From: Sphingomonadales bacterium
GTDB lineage: Bacteria; Pseudomonadota; Alphaproteobacteria; Sphingomonadales; Sphingomonadaceae
Assembly: GCA_027489295.1 (NCBI GenBank)
Contig: JAIYAA010000372.1
Span: 1 to 8,250, forward strand
Reading direction: 5' to 3'
DNA length: 8,250 nucleotides
Shown here: positions 1 through 7,145 of the stretch, one piece after another
Layout: every line of letters begins with the position of its first letter
Numbering within the stretch: the first letter of the stretch is position 1
Notes under the pieces: model-generated
Seen by the model: only the letters and a program-made list of their open reading frames with translations
Database searches by the model: none
Told to the model about the DNA's origin: nothing
Program-made: the position numbers and the translations under genes

Positions 1-74
1 GCATGGACCTGGCTCGAAAGCGGCTCGAGCTGATTGTAGAACAAGGGAAGCGACTGCTGCGGCGCGCTGGCCAT
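1..74 (-). CDS. SapC-family protein, N-terminal 24 codons only
   Basis: This is a partial minus-strand gene; the rest lies beyond the left edge. The visible protein begins MASAPQQSLPLFYNQLEPLS and continues SQVH. This matches the usual opening of SapC-family proteins (a short polar stretch, then LPLFY, then a PL.SQ.H segment). The start is well supported: an AGGAG Shine-Dalgarno sits 6 nt upstream of the ATG, and the reading frame is open to the edge. In sphingomonads and Caulobacter, SapC-like proteins often sit in TonB-receptor loci with cupin-like and tryptophan-halogenase-like genes, but no such partner is visible here. The family name comes from an S-layer-related gene, and the biochemical role is poorly defined. 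The start lies 53 bp after the stop of the upstream FAD oxidase on the same strand, so the two could be co-transcribed. The family call rests on only 24 residues. Confidence 0.7.
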   Translation of the reverse strand, partial: MASAPQQSLPLFYNQLEPLSSQVH

Positions 75-80
75 GAGGAT

Positions 81-85
81 CTCCT
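81..85 (-). promoter_or_regulatory. Shine-Dalgarno (AGGAG) of the SapC-like gene
   Basis: On the minus strand AGGAG lies 6 nt before the ATG at position 74. This ideal spacing fixes the start of the truncated left-edge gene, which would otherwise be easy to miss because only 74 nt of it are present. Confidence 0.7.
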
Positions 86-127
86 GAGAACTTTTTTCGT
101 CGAAATGCGTTTCAACCGCCCCGCGGT

Positions 128-1576
128 CTATTTGCTGAATGTTTCAGGCGCAAGCGCCACCAGCTTTCCCGGATTGAGAATCAGCTTCGGATCCAGCGCA
201 GTCTTGATCGCGCGCAGCGCCGCGATCCGTGCAGGCGGAGAGAGCCGGGCCAGCTCGTCGCGCTTCATCTGGCCGATGCCATGCTCCGCCGAGATCGAGC
301 CGCCGGCCGCCACCACCATGTCGTGCACCAGCCGGGTGATCTGCGGCCCGTCCTCGGCATACCAACGCTCGCGATCGGCCCCCTTGGGCGCGCGGACGTG
401 GAAATGGACATTGCCGTCGCCGAGATGGCCATAGGCGATCGCGTGCGTGCCGGGGAAGCGCGCCTCGGCCTCGGCGCCGCCTTCCACCATGAAGCGCGGC
501 ATATCTTCGACGGGCACGGAAATGTCATGCTGCACGGCAGGGCCGGCGGCGCGCTCTGCCTCCGAGATAGAGTGCCGGATACGCCAGAAGCTTTCGGCCT
601 GCGCCTCGCTTGCGGCGATCACCGCATCTTCGGCCAGGCCGGCCTCGAACGCAGCTGCCAGCATCCGCTCCAGCACCGCCGCGGGAGCCTCGGCGCCCGC
701 ATCGCTGGTCACCGCCTCGATCAGCACGTGCCAGCGATGGCTGCCGGCCAGCGGCACCCGCGTGCCGGGCACGTGCTCGAGCACCAGCGCAACGGTATCG
801 TCGGGCATGATCTCGAAGCTTTCGATCATGTCGGTGGCGGCCTGCAGACGGCGCAGCAACGTCAATGCCTTGGCCGGGCTCTCCAGCCCCACCCAGGCCA
901 CCGCCCGCGCCGCCGCCGCCGGCACCAGCCGCAGCGTCGCGGCGGTGACGATGCCCAGCGTGCCCTCGGCGCCGATCAACAGTTGGGTGAGGTCGTAGCC
1001 GCGATTGTCCTTCTTCAGTGCCGACAGCCCGTCATGCACCGAACCGTCGGGCAGCACCGCCTCGACGCCAGCGACCAGCGCGCGCATCGTCCCGAAGCGC
1101 AGCACCTGCACGCCGCCGGCATTGGTGGAGACCAGCCCGCCGATCGTGGCGCTGCCCCGCGCCCCGAGATCGAGCGGAAAGCGGCGTCCGGCGGCCTCGG
1201 CCGCGTCGCGGAAGGTGGCGAGGATCACGCCGGCTTCGGCGATCGCCAGGTTCGCCTCGGCATCCATGCGCCGGATCGCGTTCATCCGCCGGGTGGACAG
1301 CAGCAGCGCCGATCCGTCCGCCGGCGGCACCGCGCCGCCTACCATGCCGGTATTGCCACCCTGCGGCACCAGCGACTGGCCGAGATCGTTGGCGAGCGCC
1401 ACCAGCGCGCTGACCTCCGCGGTCGAGGCGGGCGACAGGATCGCAGGCGCCGCGCCATGATAGCGGCGGCGCCAGTCGGTCAGCCAGGGTTCGATATCCT
1501 GGCGATCGGTGGTGACTGTCTTGGGGCCGAAGCGTTCGGCGGCAAAGGCCGTGATGCGGTGCTGCGCGGGAGTCAT
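128..1576 (-). CDS. FAD-linked oxidase (GlcD / D-2-hydroxyacid dehydrogenase type)
   Basis: A flavoenzyme of the VAO/PCMH fold (COG0277), predicted to oxidise a D-2-hydroxyacid such as D-lactate, glycolate or D-2-hydroxyglutarate to the 2-oxoacid. Numbered from the ATG at 1576 (482 aa), the FAD-binding half shows PQGGNTG at 71-77, LDLGARGSATIGG at 135-147 and GAEGTLGIVT near 202-211. The C-terminal cap half shows GHLGDGNVHFHV at 383-394, AEHGIGQMK at 430-438 (conserved His432) and a terminal LDP..ILNPGK. These are the normal motifs of D2HGDH/GlcD/DLD proteins, and the length is normal. No signal peptide or iron-sulfur domain is seen, so it is probably cytosolic and passes electrons to a separate acceptor. 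An in-frame ATG at 1612 would add 12 residues; 1576 is preferred because MTPAQHRITAF fits the family's usual start, although neither start has a good Shine-Dalgarno. No glcE or glcF follows, so it is not a classical glycolate oxidase operon. The exact substrate cannot be assigned. Confidence 0.9.
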   Translation of the reverse strand: MTPAQHRITAFAAERFGPKTVTTDRQDIEPWLTDWRRRYHGAAPAILSPASTAEVSALVALANDLGQSLVPQGGNTGMVGGAVPPADGSALLLSTRRMNAIRRMDAEANLAIAEAGVILATFRDAAEAAGRRFPLDLGARGSATIGGLVSTNAGGVQVLRFGTMRALVAGVEAVLPDGSVHDGLSALKKDNRGYDLTQLLIGAEGTLGIVTAATLRLVPAAAARAVAWVGLESPAKALTLLRRLQAATDMIESFEIMPDDTVALVLEHVPGTRVPLAGSHRWHVLIEAVTSDAGAEAPAAVLERMLAAAFEAGLAEDAVIAASEAQAESFWRIRHSISEAERAAGPAVQHDISVPVEDMPRFMVEGGAEAEARFPGTHAIAYGHLGDGNVHFHVRAPKGADRERWYAEDGPQITRLVHDMVVAAGGSISAEHGIGQMKRDELARLSPPARIAALRAIKTALDPKLILNPGKLVALAPETFSK

Positions 1577-1627
1577 GATGCTTGCGCGATAGCATGGGCT
1601 GCGGCAGTTCATCCACCGTTCAAGCCG

Positions 1628-2107
1628 ATGTTCCTATCCTCCCATCCCACGATGCCGAATCTGCCGATCGCTGCCGCCGGCCTGGCGCTGATGCTTGCCG
1701 TTCCTGCGGCAAGCCCGGTCGTGCCCGGCGATCTTGCGGCGGAACCACCGTTTCAGCAGCACCTCACCATCCATGTGCCGCGGATGACCGTGACGAGCAC
1801 CACCGTGATCATCCGCCGGGAGGCGCCGGTGGCGCTGGTGGAGCGCAAGGCGAAGAGCTGTGTCGACGTGGATCGAATCCAGGGCTTCACCGTCAACGCC
1901 GGTGACAGCGTCGACCTGATCCTCGAGGACGGATCGCTGCTGCGCGCCAAGCTGGGGGCCGAATGCCCGGCGCTCGGCTTCTACTCCGGCGCCTATCTCA
2001 AACCCACCAAGGACAGCCGATTCTGCGCCGGTCGTGACGCGCTCCACTCGCGCTCGGGACGAATCTGCCCCGTTCAGGCCTTCAAGAACCTCGTTCGTGC
2101 ACGCTGA
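1628..2107 (+). CDS. Small exported protein of unknown function, four cysteines
   Basis: A 159-aa protein with a hydrophobic N-terminal segment (about residues 12-28, IAAAGLALMLAVPAAS) that looks like a Sec signal peptide, although its n-region lacks Lys/Arg. The mature part has a segment rich in beta-branched residues (HLTIHVPRMTVTSTTVIIRR) followed by a C-terminal domain with Cys78, Cys113, Cys133 and Cys147 and the motifs SVDLILEDGSLLRAKLG, FYSGAYLKP and the end RSGRICPVQAF. Four cysteines in a periplasmic protein suggest two disulfides (inference). I recall similar sphingomonad hypothetical proteins, but no characterised function. The start is uncertain: ATG 1628 or ATG 1652 (151 aa), neither with a Shine-Dalgarno. 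The frame stays open far upstream, but that part is antisense to the oxidase and is not coding. The gene is divergent from the oxidase (51 bp apart) and lies 80 bp before the RNA helicase on the same strand. Confidence 0.75.
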   Translation: MFLSSHPTMPNLPIAAAGLALMLAVPAASPVVPGDLAAEPPFQQHLTIHVPRMTVTSTTVIIRREAPVALVERKAKSCVDVDRIQGFTVNAGDSVDLILEDGSLLRAKLGAECPALGFYSGAYLKPTKDSRFCAGRDALHSRSGRICPVQAFKNLVRAR

Positions 2108-2110
2108 AGC

Positions 2111-2139
2111 TTGACTTTTGCGGTTGAATCCGCAAGCGC
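2111..2139 (+). promoter_or_regulatory. Possible promoter and dyad before the helicase gene
   Basis: TTGACT at 2111-2116 matches five of six bases of the -35 consensus. The region 17 nt further on (AAGCGC) is a poor -10, so the promoter call is weak. Overlapping it is a perfect 6-bp inverted repeat, TTGCGG at 2118-2123 and CCGCAA at 2130-2135, separated by TTGAAT. No T-run follows on either strand, so it is not a classical terminator. It could be an operator or a leader hairpin. Confidence 0.3.
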
Positions 2140-2187
2140 GATGCCTTCTGCTGCGGCGTAGTGAACGCCCTATTTCCGGACACATGC

Positions 2188-3678
2188 ATGAGCTTTGCCG
2201 ATCTCGGCCTTTCTGACGAACTCCTCCGCGCGGTGACCGACGCCGGCTATACCGAGCCGACTCCGATCCAGCGCCAGGCGATCCCGTCGGTGCTGATGGG
2301 CAAGGACCTTATCGGTATCGCCCAGACGGGCACCGGCAAGACCGCGGCCTTCGTGCTGCCGATGATCGACGTGCTGGGCGAGGGGCGCACCCGCGCACTG
2401 ATGCCGCGCTCGCTGATCCTCGAACCGACGCGCGAACTGGCGGCGCAGGTCGCGGAGAATTTCGAGAAATACGGCCTCAACCACAAGCTCTCGATGGCGC
2501 TGCTGATCGGCGGCGTGCAGATGGGCGACCAGGTCAAGGCGCTGGAAAAGGGCGTCGACGTCCTCATCGCCACGCCCGGACGCCTGATGGACCTGTACGG
2601 CCGCGGCAAGATCCTGCTCACCGGCTGCAGCCTGCTGGTGATCGACGAGGCGGACCGGATGCTCGACATGGGGTTCATCCCCGATATCGAGGAAATCTGC
2701 ACCAAGCTGCCCAAGGTGCGGCAGACGCTGCTGTTCTCGGCGACGATGCCGCCGCCGATCAAGAAGCTGGCGGACCGCTTCCTCACCGATCCCAAGACGA
2801 TCGAAGTGGCGCGCCCCGCCACCGCGAACATCAACATCACGCAACGCATCGTCCAGGTTCCGGCGACCGCGCATGTGAAGCGCGACGTGCTGCGCCGCCT
2901 GCTGCAGCAGGATGAAGTGTCCAACGCGATCATCTTCTGCAATCGCAAGACGACGGTGCGCGACCTGAACAAGAGCCTGAAGAAGCACGGCTTCCGATCG
3001 GCCGAAATTCACGGCGACATGGACCAGTCGGCCCGCATCGCCGAGCTCGACCGGTTCAAGAACGGTGACGTGAACATCCTCGTCGCCTCGGATGTCGCCG
3101 CGCGCGGCATTGACGTCAAGGGCGTGAGCCACGTCTTCAACTTCGATGCCCCCTGGCATCCGGATGACTATGTCCATCGCATCGGCCGCACCGGCCGTGG
3201 CGGCGCGACGGGCATCGCCTACACGCTGGTGACGCCGGAAGATGCCGAAAACATCGTCGAGATCGAGAAGCTGACCGGCCACAAGATCGAGCGTGTGCCG
3301 AGCCCGGTCGCAGTCGACGGCGCCGACGACGCGCCTGCGCCCAAGCGCACGCGTGGCGGCAAGCGCGACGCCAAGAAGCCGGAACCGCGCCGCGAGGAGG
3401 CCGCAGCCGAGGCGCCGGCCAAGTCCAAGCCGCGCCGCACCGCGTCGCCGGCCCGCGAGGAAGCAGTTCCGGCCCCCGCCCCGCGCGAGGAGCAGCGCAG
3501 CCGCCCGGCACGCGACGAGCGTCCGGCGCGCAGCGAACGTCCGGTCCGCGACGAGCGCCCGGTACGGGACGAGCGCCCGGCGCGCGACGATCGCCGCCGC
3601 CGTGACCAGGACGATGGTCCGGACGATGGCTGGAACGGCCCGATCCCGGACTTCCTCAACTACACGATCGACGCCTGA
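2188..3678 (+). CDS. DEAD-box ATP-dependent RNA helicase (RhlE-like)
   Basis: A 496-aa RNA helicase, probably acting in ribosome assembly, RNA decay or cold adaptation as RhlE-type helicases do. All family motifs are present from the ATG at 2188: Q motif GYTEPTPIQ (20-28), Walker A AQTGTGKT (45-52), PTRELAAQ, TPGRLMD, DEAD (153-156), SAT (184-186), IIFCNRK, SDVAARGID and HRIGRTGR (330-337). After the two RecA domains comes a long basic, Ala/Pro/Arg-rich tail (from about residue 370) with five hexapeptide repeats, ending in an acidic/aromatic stretch (DDGWNGPIPDFLNYTIDA). Such tails usually bind RNA or protein partners. A GTG at 2161 is in frame nine codons upstream, but MSFADLGLSDELL is the standard family start. 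Only a weak GGA lies before ATG 2188. The catalytic core looks intact. The subfamily is less certain than the family. Confidence 0.95.
   Translation: MSFADLGLSDELLRAVTDAGYTEPTPIQRQAIPSVLMGKDLIGIAQTGTGKTAAFVLPMIDVLGEGRTRALMPRSLILEPTRELAAQVAENFEKYGLNHKLSMALLIGGVQMGDQVKALEKGVDVLIATPGRLMDLYGRGKILLTGCSLLVIDEADRMLDMGFIPDIEEICTKLPKVRQTLLFSATMPPPIKKLADRFLTDPKTIEVARPATANINITQRIVQVPATAHVKRDVLRRLLQQDEVSNAIIFCNRKTTVRDLNKSLKKHGFRSAEIHGDMDQSARIAELDRFKNGDVNILVASDVAARGIDVKGVSHVFNFDAPWHPDDYVHRIGRTGRGGATGIAYTLVTPEDAENIVEIEKLTGHKIERVPSPVAVDGADDAPAPKRTRGGKRDAKKPEPRREEAAAEAPAKSKPRRTASPAREEAVPAPAPREEQRSRPARDERPARSERPVRDERPVRDERPARDDRRRRDQDDGPDDGWNGPIPDFLNYTIDA
3502..3591 (+). repeat. Five tandem 18-bp units in the helicase tail
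   Basis: Five imperfect 18-bp copies encode RPARDE, RPARSE, RPVRDE, RPVRDE and RPARDD. The unit is roughly CGYCCGGYRCGCGACGAR. Differences are mostly at synonymous or conservative positions. Because the unit length is a multiple of three, copy number can change without breaking the frame. The charge pattern (alternating Arg and Asp/Glu) suggests a disordered RNA- or protein-binding segment. Confidence 0.85.
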
Positions 3679-3687
3679 ACCGCGTGG

Positions 3688-3709
3688 GGCCGGTGCGTCA
3701 GCGCCGGCC
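3688..3709. terminator. Bidirectional hairpin at convergent gene ends
   Basis: GGCCGGTGC (3688-3696) pairs with GCGCCGGCC (3701-3709): a 9-bp stem with one G-T wobble and a 4-nt loop, GTCA. It begins 9 nt after the helicase stop. The TCA of the loop is the reverse complement of the TGA stop of the convergent metallophosphoesterase gene. Only two T residues follow on the plus strand and none on the minus strand, so it is not a canonical intrinsic terminator, but it is well placed to end both transcripts or to block RNA decay. Confidence 0.55.
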
Positions 3710-4561
3710 TTGCCGCAAGGTGATCAGCCACCAGTCCGGCGGCGCGCCCAGCCGCAGCGGCATCGTCCCGCTGCCGACCCCGGCGGTTACCACGATCGTT
3801 CGCCCGGCATCGCGCACCACGCCACAGCGCAGGCGTGCATCGTAGAGCAGCCGCCAATGTTCGTGCGGCGAATGCAGCAGCAACGGCCCCCAGCCAGGCA
3901 GCATGACCTGGCCGCAATGCGTATGCCCGGCGAGGAGCAGCGGCAGGCCCGGCGGCAGCTTGGCGGTGAGATCCGGCGCGTGCGTCAGCACCACCGGCAC
4001 GCCGCCGATCCGCCGCCAGGCCGCCAGCGTCGCCCCGACATCGTCATGGCCGGAATAGCTGTCGTCGACGCCGAGCAGCGCGATCGGCCCGCGCCGGACC
4101 GCCCCATTCTCCAGGACGAGGATACCCGCGCGCGCCAGCGCCGTCCGGATCGCGGCGGGCGCGGTCCAATGGTCGTGATTGCCGAGCACCGCGATCACGC
4201 CCCTCGGCGCGCGCAGCCCGGCCAGCGGTGCCGTCAGCCCCGCCGCGCGGGCATCGGCACCGGTCGCGTCATGGCCGATCACCATATCGCCGGCGAGCAG
4301 CACGATATCCGGATGCGCCGCATTGACCTGCGCGACGATGCGGCGCAGCCGGGCATCGTCCATGCTGCGCGCGCCGAAATGGATGTCGGACAACAGCGCC
4401 AGCCGGAGCGACGATGCGCCCTCCGGCCAGCCCTGCACCCGCACGTCCAGCCTGCGCACCACGGGATCGCGCAACGCCTCGCGATAGGCGACCACCGCCA
4501 CCAGGCCGAAAAGCCCGAGCAGCGCAAGCACCACCCGGGCCGCCGCCTTCCCGCGGCGCAC
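3698..4561 (-). CDS. Membrane-anchored metallophosphoesterase (YkuE/YaeI-like)
   Basis: A calcineurin-like, dinuclear-metal phosphoesterase of 287 aa when started at GTG 4561. One hydrophobic segment (about residues 10-26, VVLALLGLFGLVAVVAY) near a basic N-terminus (RRGKAAAR) predicts a signal anchor with the catalytic domain in the periplasm. Metal ligands are all present: SDIH (Asp59, His61), AGD (Asp92), GNHDH (Asn128, His129), THAPD (His194) and GHTHCGQ (His213, His215). This motif set is typical of YkuE/YaeI phosphodiesterases, which act on simple phosphoesters in vitro; the natural substrate is not predictable. The GTG start leaves 17 bp after the receptor stop and has a G-rich GGCGGGG just upstream. 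The longer frame from ATG 4657 would overlap the receptor's coding end by 79 bp and add an unlikely N-terminus, so it was not used. Probably co-transcribed with the receptor. Confidence 0.88.
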   Translation of the reverse strand: MRRGKAAARVVLALLGLFGLVAVVAYREALRDPVVRRLDVRVQGWPEGASSLRLALLSDIHFGARSMDDARLRRIVAQVNAAHPDIVLLAGDMVIGHDATGADARAAGLTAPLAGLRAPRGVIAVLGNHDHWTAPAAIRTALARAGILVLENGAVRRGPIALLGVDDSYSGHDDVGATLAAWRRIGGVPVVLTHAPDLTAKLPPGLPLLLAGHTHCGQVMLPGWGPLLLHSPHEHWRLLYDARLRCGVVRDAGRTIVVTAGVGSGTMPLRLGAPPDWWLITLRQGRR

Positions 4562-4578
4562 GGCCCCGCCGCTCGGGA

Positions 4579-7140
4579 CTAGAACTTGGCCCCCGCGCGG
4601 ATGCCGATCGTTCGCGGCGCGATCGGCACGATATAGCTGCGGCTGCACGACCCGCATTGCTGGAAGCGGGAAAGCTGGCCGCGCTCGTCGGCGAGATTGG
4701 TAACGAACAGCTCGAGGTTGAACCGCTCGAACTCCGCACCCGCCGCAAGGCCCACCGTGGTGAACGCCTCCAGCCGGCCGAGCACATCCGCCGGGCTGAC
4801 GATGGCGCCGGTGCCGGTCTGGTAGATTGCCGTGCGGATGTCCGACGCGGCCGAGCTCTGGTGCGACACCGTCGCTTGGCCATAGCCCTTCGCCGTCCCC
4901 ACCGGCACCGTATAGCGCGCGGTGCCGCTCAGCTTGACCTGCGGCGTGATCGGCAGGCGCGACCCGCTCGGCGCCGAAATCAGGTTGCCGTTGCCGGTAT
5001 CCTTGCAGCTGTAGGTGGGGTCATCGAACAGGCAGAGGTTCCGCGTCGTCTTGGCGTCGGTGTAGCTGCCTGCGGCGGTCAGCGACAGGCCGCCGGCGGT
5101 GAAGGCCGCATCGGCCTCGACGCCGCGGATGCGCGCATTGGGGCCGTTGTGGATCTCGGTGAAGCTGTTCGCGCCGAGGAAGGAGAACTGGAACTTGTTC
5201 CAATCCTGCTGATAGACGGCCGCGTTCAGCTTCAGCGCCCCGCCCAGCAACGTCGTCTTGGCGCCGAGTTCGTAATTGGTCAGGAAATCGGCCTGATAGG
5301 GCGCCACGTCGACGCGGCGGTTGATGCCCCCGGGGCGGAAGCCACGCGACACGGTGCCGTAGACCAGCACGCCCTTGGTCGGCTTCCAGCTGAGGTTGAA
5401 GCGATAGGTTGCCCCCTGCCCCTGCGCGCGCACCGGCAGCAGGCCGGCACCCACCGCATAGGTGGCGAGGTTGGTGCACGGCCCGCCGGCCACCGCCGCC
5501 GGCAGCAGCGTCGTCCCCTTGCCCGCAGCGATCGCGCTGCGCAGGCGCAGTCCGTCGGTGGTGAAGCACTGGGCCACGCCGGTCCGCGAGCTGCCCGCGC
5601 CGTTATAAGGCGTGTCGGTAAAGCCGTTCCCCGGGTTCCGGCCGAAGCCGAAGAAGCCGATCAACGAGTTGTCGTAGATATAGGCCCGGCCGCCCGCCGT
5701 GGCGGTCAGCGTGCTGGTCAGGTCGTAGCTGAGCTCGCCGAACGCGGCATAGTCGCGGTCGACGCGGTGCTGCTGGGTTAGCCACAGCGTGCCCGGATGG
5801 CCGTTGACCGAAAGGTTGTCGGCCAGGCCGGTCACCCGGTAATCCTGGTGGATGTCGTTCGACTGGCGCTGGTAGAACAGCCCGGCCACCACGCGCAGCC
5901 GCTCGCTGGAGGGCGAGGCGACGCGCAGTTCCTGGCTGATCTTCTTGAAATGATCGGTGCCGACGATGCGCTGGCGCGCGTCGATCGCCTTGCCGGCATT
6001 GTCCGAGAAGTAGAAATAGCCGGCGAGGCCGCCCACCGACGAGTAGAGCGAGTCATACGCCTCGGCATAATCGGTATAGTCGCTCGACTGGGTATCGCGC
6101 CGATCGAGATAGGCACCGGCATAAGTAAGGTCCCAGTTGCCCACCCGCCCCTCGATCGTCAGCGCCGCCTGGATGAAGCGGTCGCGGCGATATTCGGGGA
6201 AGAAGTGCTGGACCTGCAGGTCACCGACCTTGGGATCATAGCCATAGGCGCCGTGGCTGCGCGTTTCCTGGTAGATCACATTCGGCGTGACGGTCCAGTT
6301 GTCGTCGAGATCGACCTTCAGCGCGGCACGGCCGCCCCAGATGTCGGTCTGGTTATAGTCGGTCTTCACGAACGGCCGGTTGTTCACCACCACGCCGCCC
6401 TTGCTCGAGGTGCACGAGGTCGCGCTGGTTTCGGGCAGGAAGCTGCGGCAGCCGGGAACATTGTCGATATAGCCGGCGTCGTGCTGGTAGAAGCCGACCA
6501 GGCGCACCGCCGCGATCTCGTTGATCGGCAGGTTCAGCATGCCTTCCAGCTTGCCGCCGATGCCGCCCTTCTCGACCGAGTTCACCTCGGCATCGGCGCG
6601 GCCATAGACGCCCTTGTGATCGGGCTGGTTGGTGATGATGCGGATCGTGCCGGCTTCCGACGAGGCGCCGTAGAGCGTGCCCTGCGGGCCCGACAGGCTC
6701 TCGATCCGGGCGATGTCGTAGACATGCACGTCGAGATTGCCGCCGATCGTGGTGACCGGCTGCTCGTCGAGATATACGCCGACCGAAGGCAGCGAACCCG
6801 AATGGTTGCCGTCGCCGCCCGATGCGACGCCGCGCATGTACACCACGTTGGTCCCCGGCGTGCCGCCCAGCGCCTGGAACGACACCGAGGGCAGCTGCTG
6901 CACATAATCGGTGAAGTTGCTGACGTTCAGCTCGTCGAGCCGCTGGGTGCCCAGCGCCTGGATGCTGATCGGCACGTTCTGGATGCTTTCGCTGCGCTTC
7001 TGCGCGGTGACGACGATCTCGTTGGGGTCACTGGCGGGGGGCGGGGCGGTATCGGCCTGCTGCTGCGCCAGCGCCGGTGCAGCAACGAGCATGGTGGAAG
7101 CCAGCAGAATCGAACGGATTACGCACCGGTTGAGCGGCAT
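4579..7140 (-). CDS. TonB-dependent outer-membrane receptor
   Basis: An 853-aa outer-membrane active transporter, powered through TonB-ExbBD. A Sec signal peptide ends in APALA|QQ (cleavage after about residue 25). A TonB-box-like EIVVTA follows at 41-46, then the plug domain with QNVPISIQAL and GPQGTLYG (151-158) plus GTIRIITNQP, then a 22-strand-type barrel ending in GIRAGAKF with the C-terminal Phe expected for outer-membrane assembly. Length is normal and no frameshift is seen. All eight cysteines of the mature protein form four close pairs (231/243, 525/555, 703/712, 829/832). The start is fixed by AGGGGG 5 nt upstream. The EIVVTAQKR..S.QNVPISI signature is common among the many sphingomonad receptors and does not reveal the ligand. 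The divergent esterase hints at a carbohydrate or other esterified compound (inference). The metallophosphoesterase follows after 17 bp. Confidence 0.95.
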   Translation of the reverse strand: MPLNRCVIRSILLASTMLVAAPALAQQQADTAPPPASDPNEIVVTAQKRSESIQNVPISIQALGTQRLDELNVSNFTDYVQQLPSVSFQALGGTPGTNVVYMRGVASGGDGNHSGSLPSVGVYLDEQPVTTIGGNLDVHVYDIARIESLSGPQGTLYGASSEAGTIRIITNQPDHKGVYGRADAEVNSVEKGGIGGKLEGMLNLPINEIAAVRLVGFYQHDAGYIDNVPGCRSFLPETSATSCTSSKGGVVVNNRPFVKTDYNQTDIWGGRAALKVDLDDNWTVTPNVIYQETRSHGAYGYDPKVGDLQVQHFFPEYRRDRFIQAALTIEGRVGNWDLTYAGAYLDRRDTQSSDYTDYAEAYDSLYSSVGGLAGYFYFSDNAGKAIDARQRIVGTDHFKKISQELRVASPSSERLRVVAGLFYQRQSNDIHQDYRVTGLADNLSVNGHPGTLWLTQQHRVDRDYAAFGELSYDLTSTLTATAGGRAYIYDNSLIGFFGFGRNPGNGFTDTPYNGAGSSRTGVAQCFTTDGLRLRSAIAAGKGTTLLPAAVAGGPCTNLATYAVGAGLLPVRAQGQGATYRFNLSWKPTKGVLVYGTVSRGFRPGGINRRVDVAPYQADFLTNYELGAKTTLLGGALKLNAAVYQQDWNKFQFSFLGANSFTEIHNGPNARIRGVEADAAFTAGGLSLTAAGSYTDAKTTRNLCLFDDPTYSCKDTGNGNLISAPSGSRLPITPQVKLSGTARYTVPVGTAKGYGQATVSHQSSAASDIRTAIYQTGTGAIVSPADVLGRLEAFTTVGLAAGAEFERFNLELFVTNLADERGQLSRFQQCGSCSRSYIVPIAPRTIGIRAGAKF

Positions 7141-7145
7141 TCATA

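Noticed and set aside
90..117. T-run and GAAA/TTTC dyad between the oxidase and the SapC start as a terminator
   Set aside because: The stem is only 4 bp and A/T-rich, and on the minus strand the T-run reads as A residues after the stem, so it cannot terminate the oxidase transcript.
3..434. A plus-strand frame at the left edge
   Set aside because: It runs antisense to the SapC start and the end of the FAD oxidase, both of which have family motifs, and becomes Ser/Arg-rich noise.
281..2107. A 608-codon plus-strand frame spanning the oxidase gene and the small exported protein
   Set aside because: Its first three quarters are antisense to the well-supported FAD oxidase, with low-complexity Arg/Ala/His-rich translation typical of GC-rich shadows. 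Only the part from about 1628 is kept as a gene.
2161..2187. GTG start nine codons upstream of the helicase ATG
   Set aside because: There is no ribosome-binding site before it, and MSFADLGLS at 2188 is the conserved family start.
2170..3282. A 370-codon minus-strand frame antisense to the helicase
   Set aside because: The plus-strand helicase has every DEAD-box motif; the antisense protein is His/Arg/Ala-rich without any motif.
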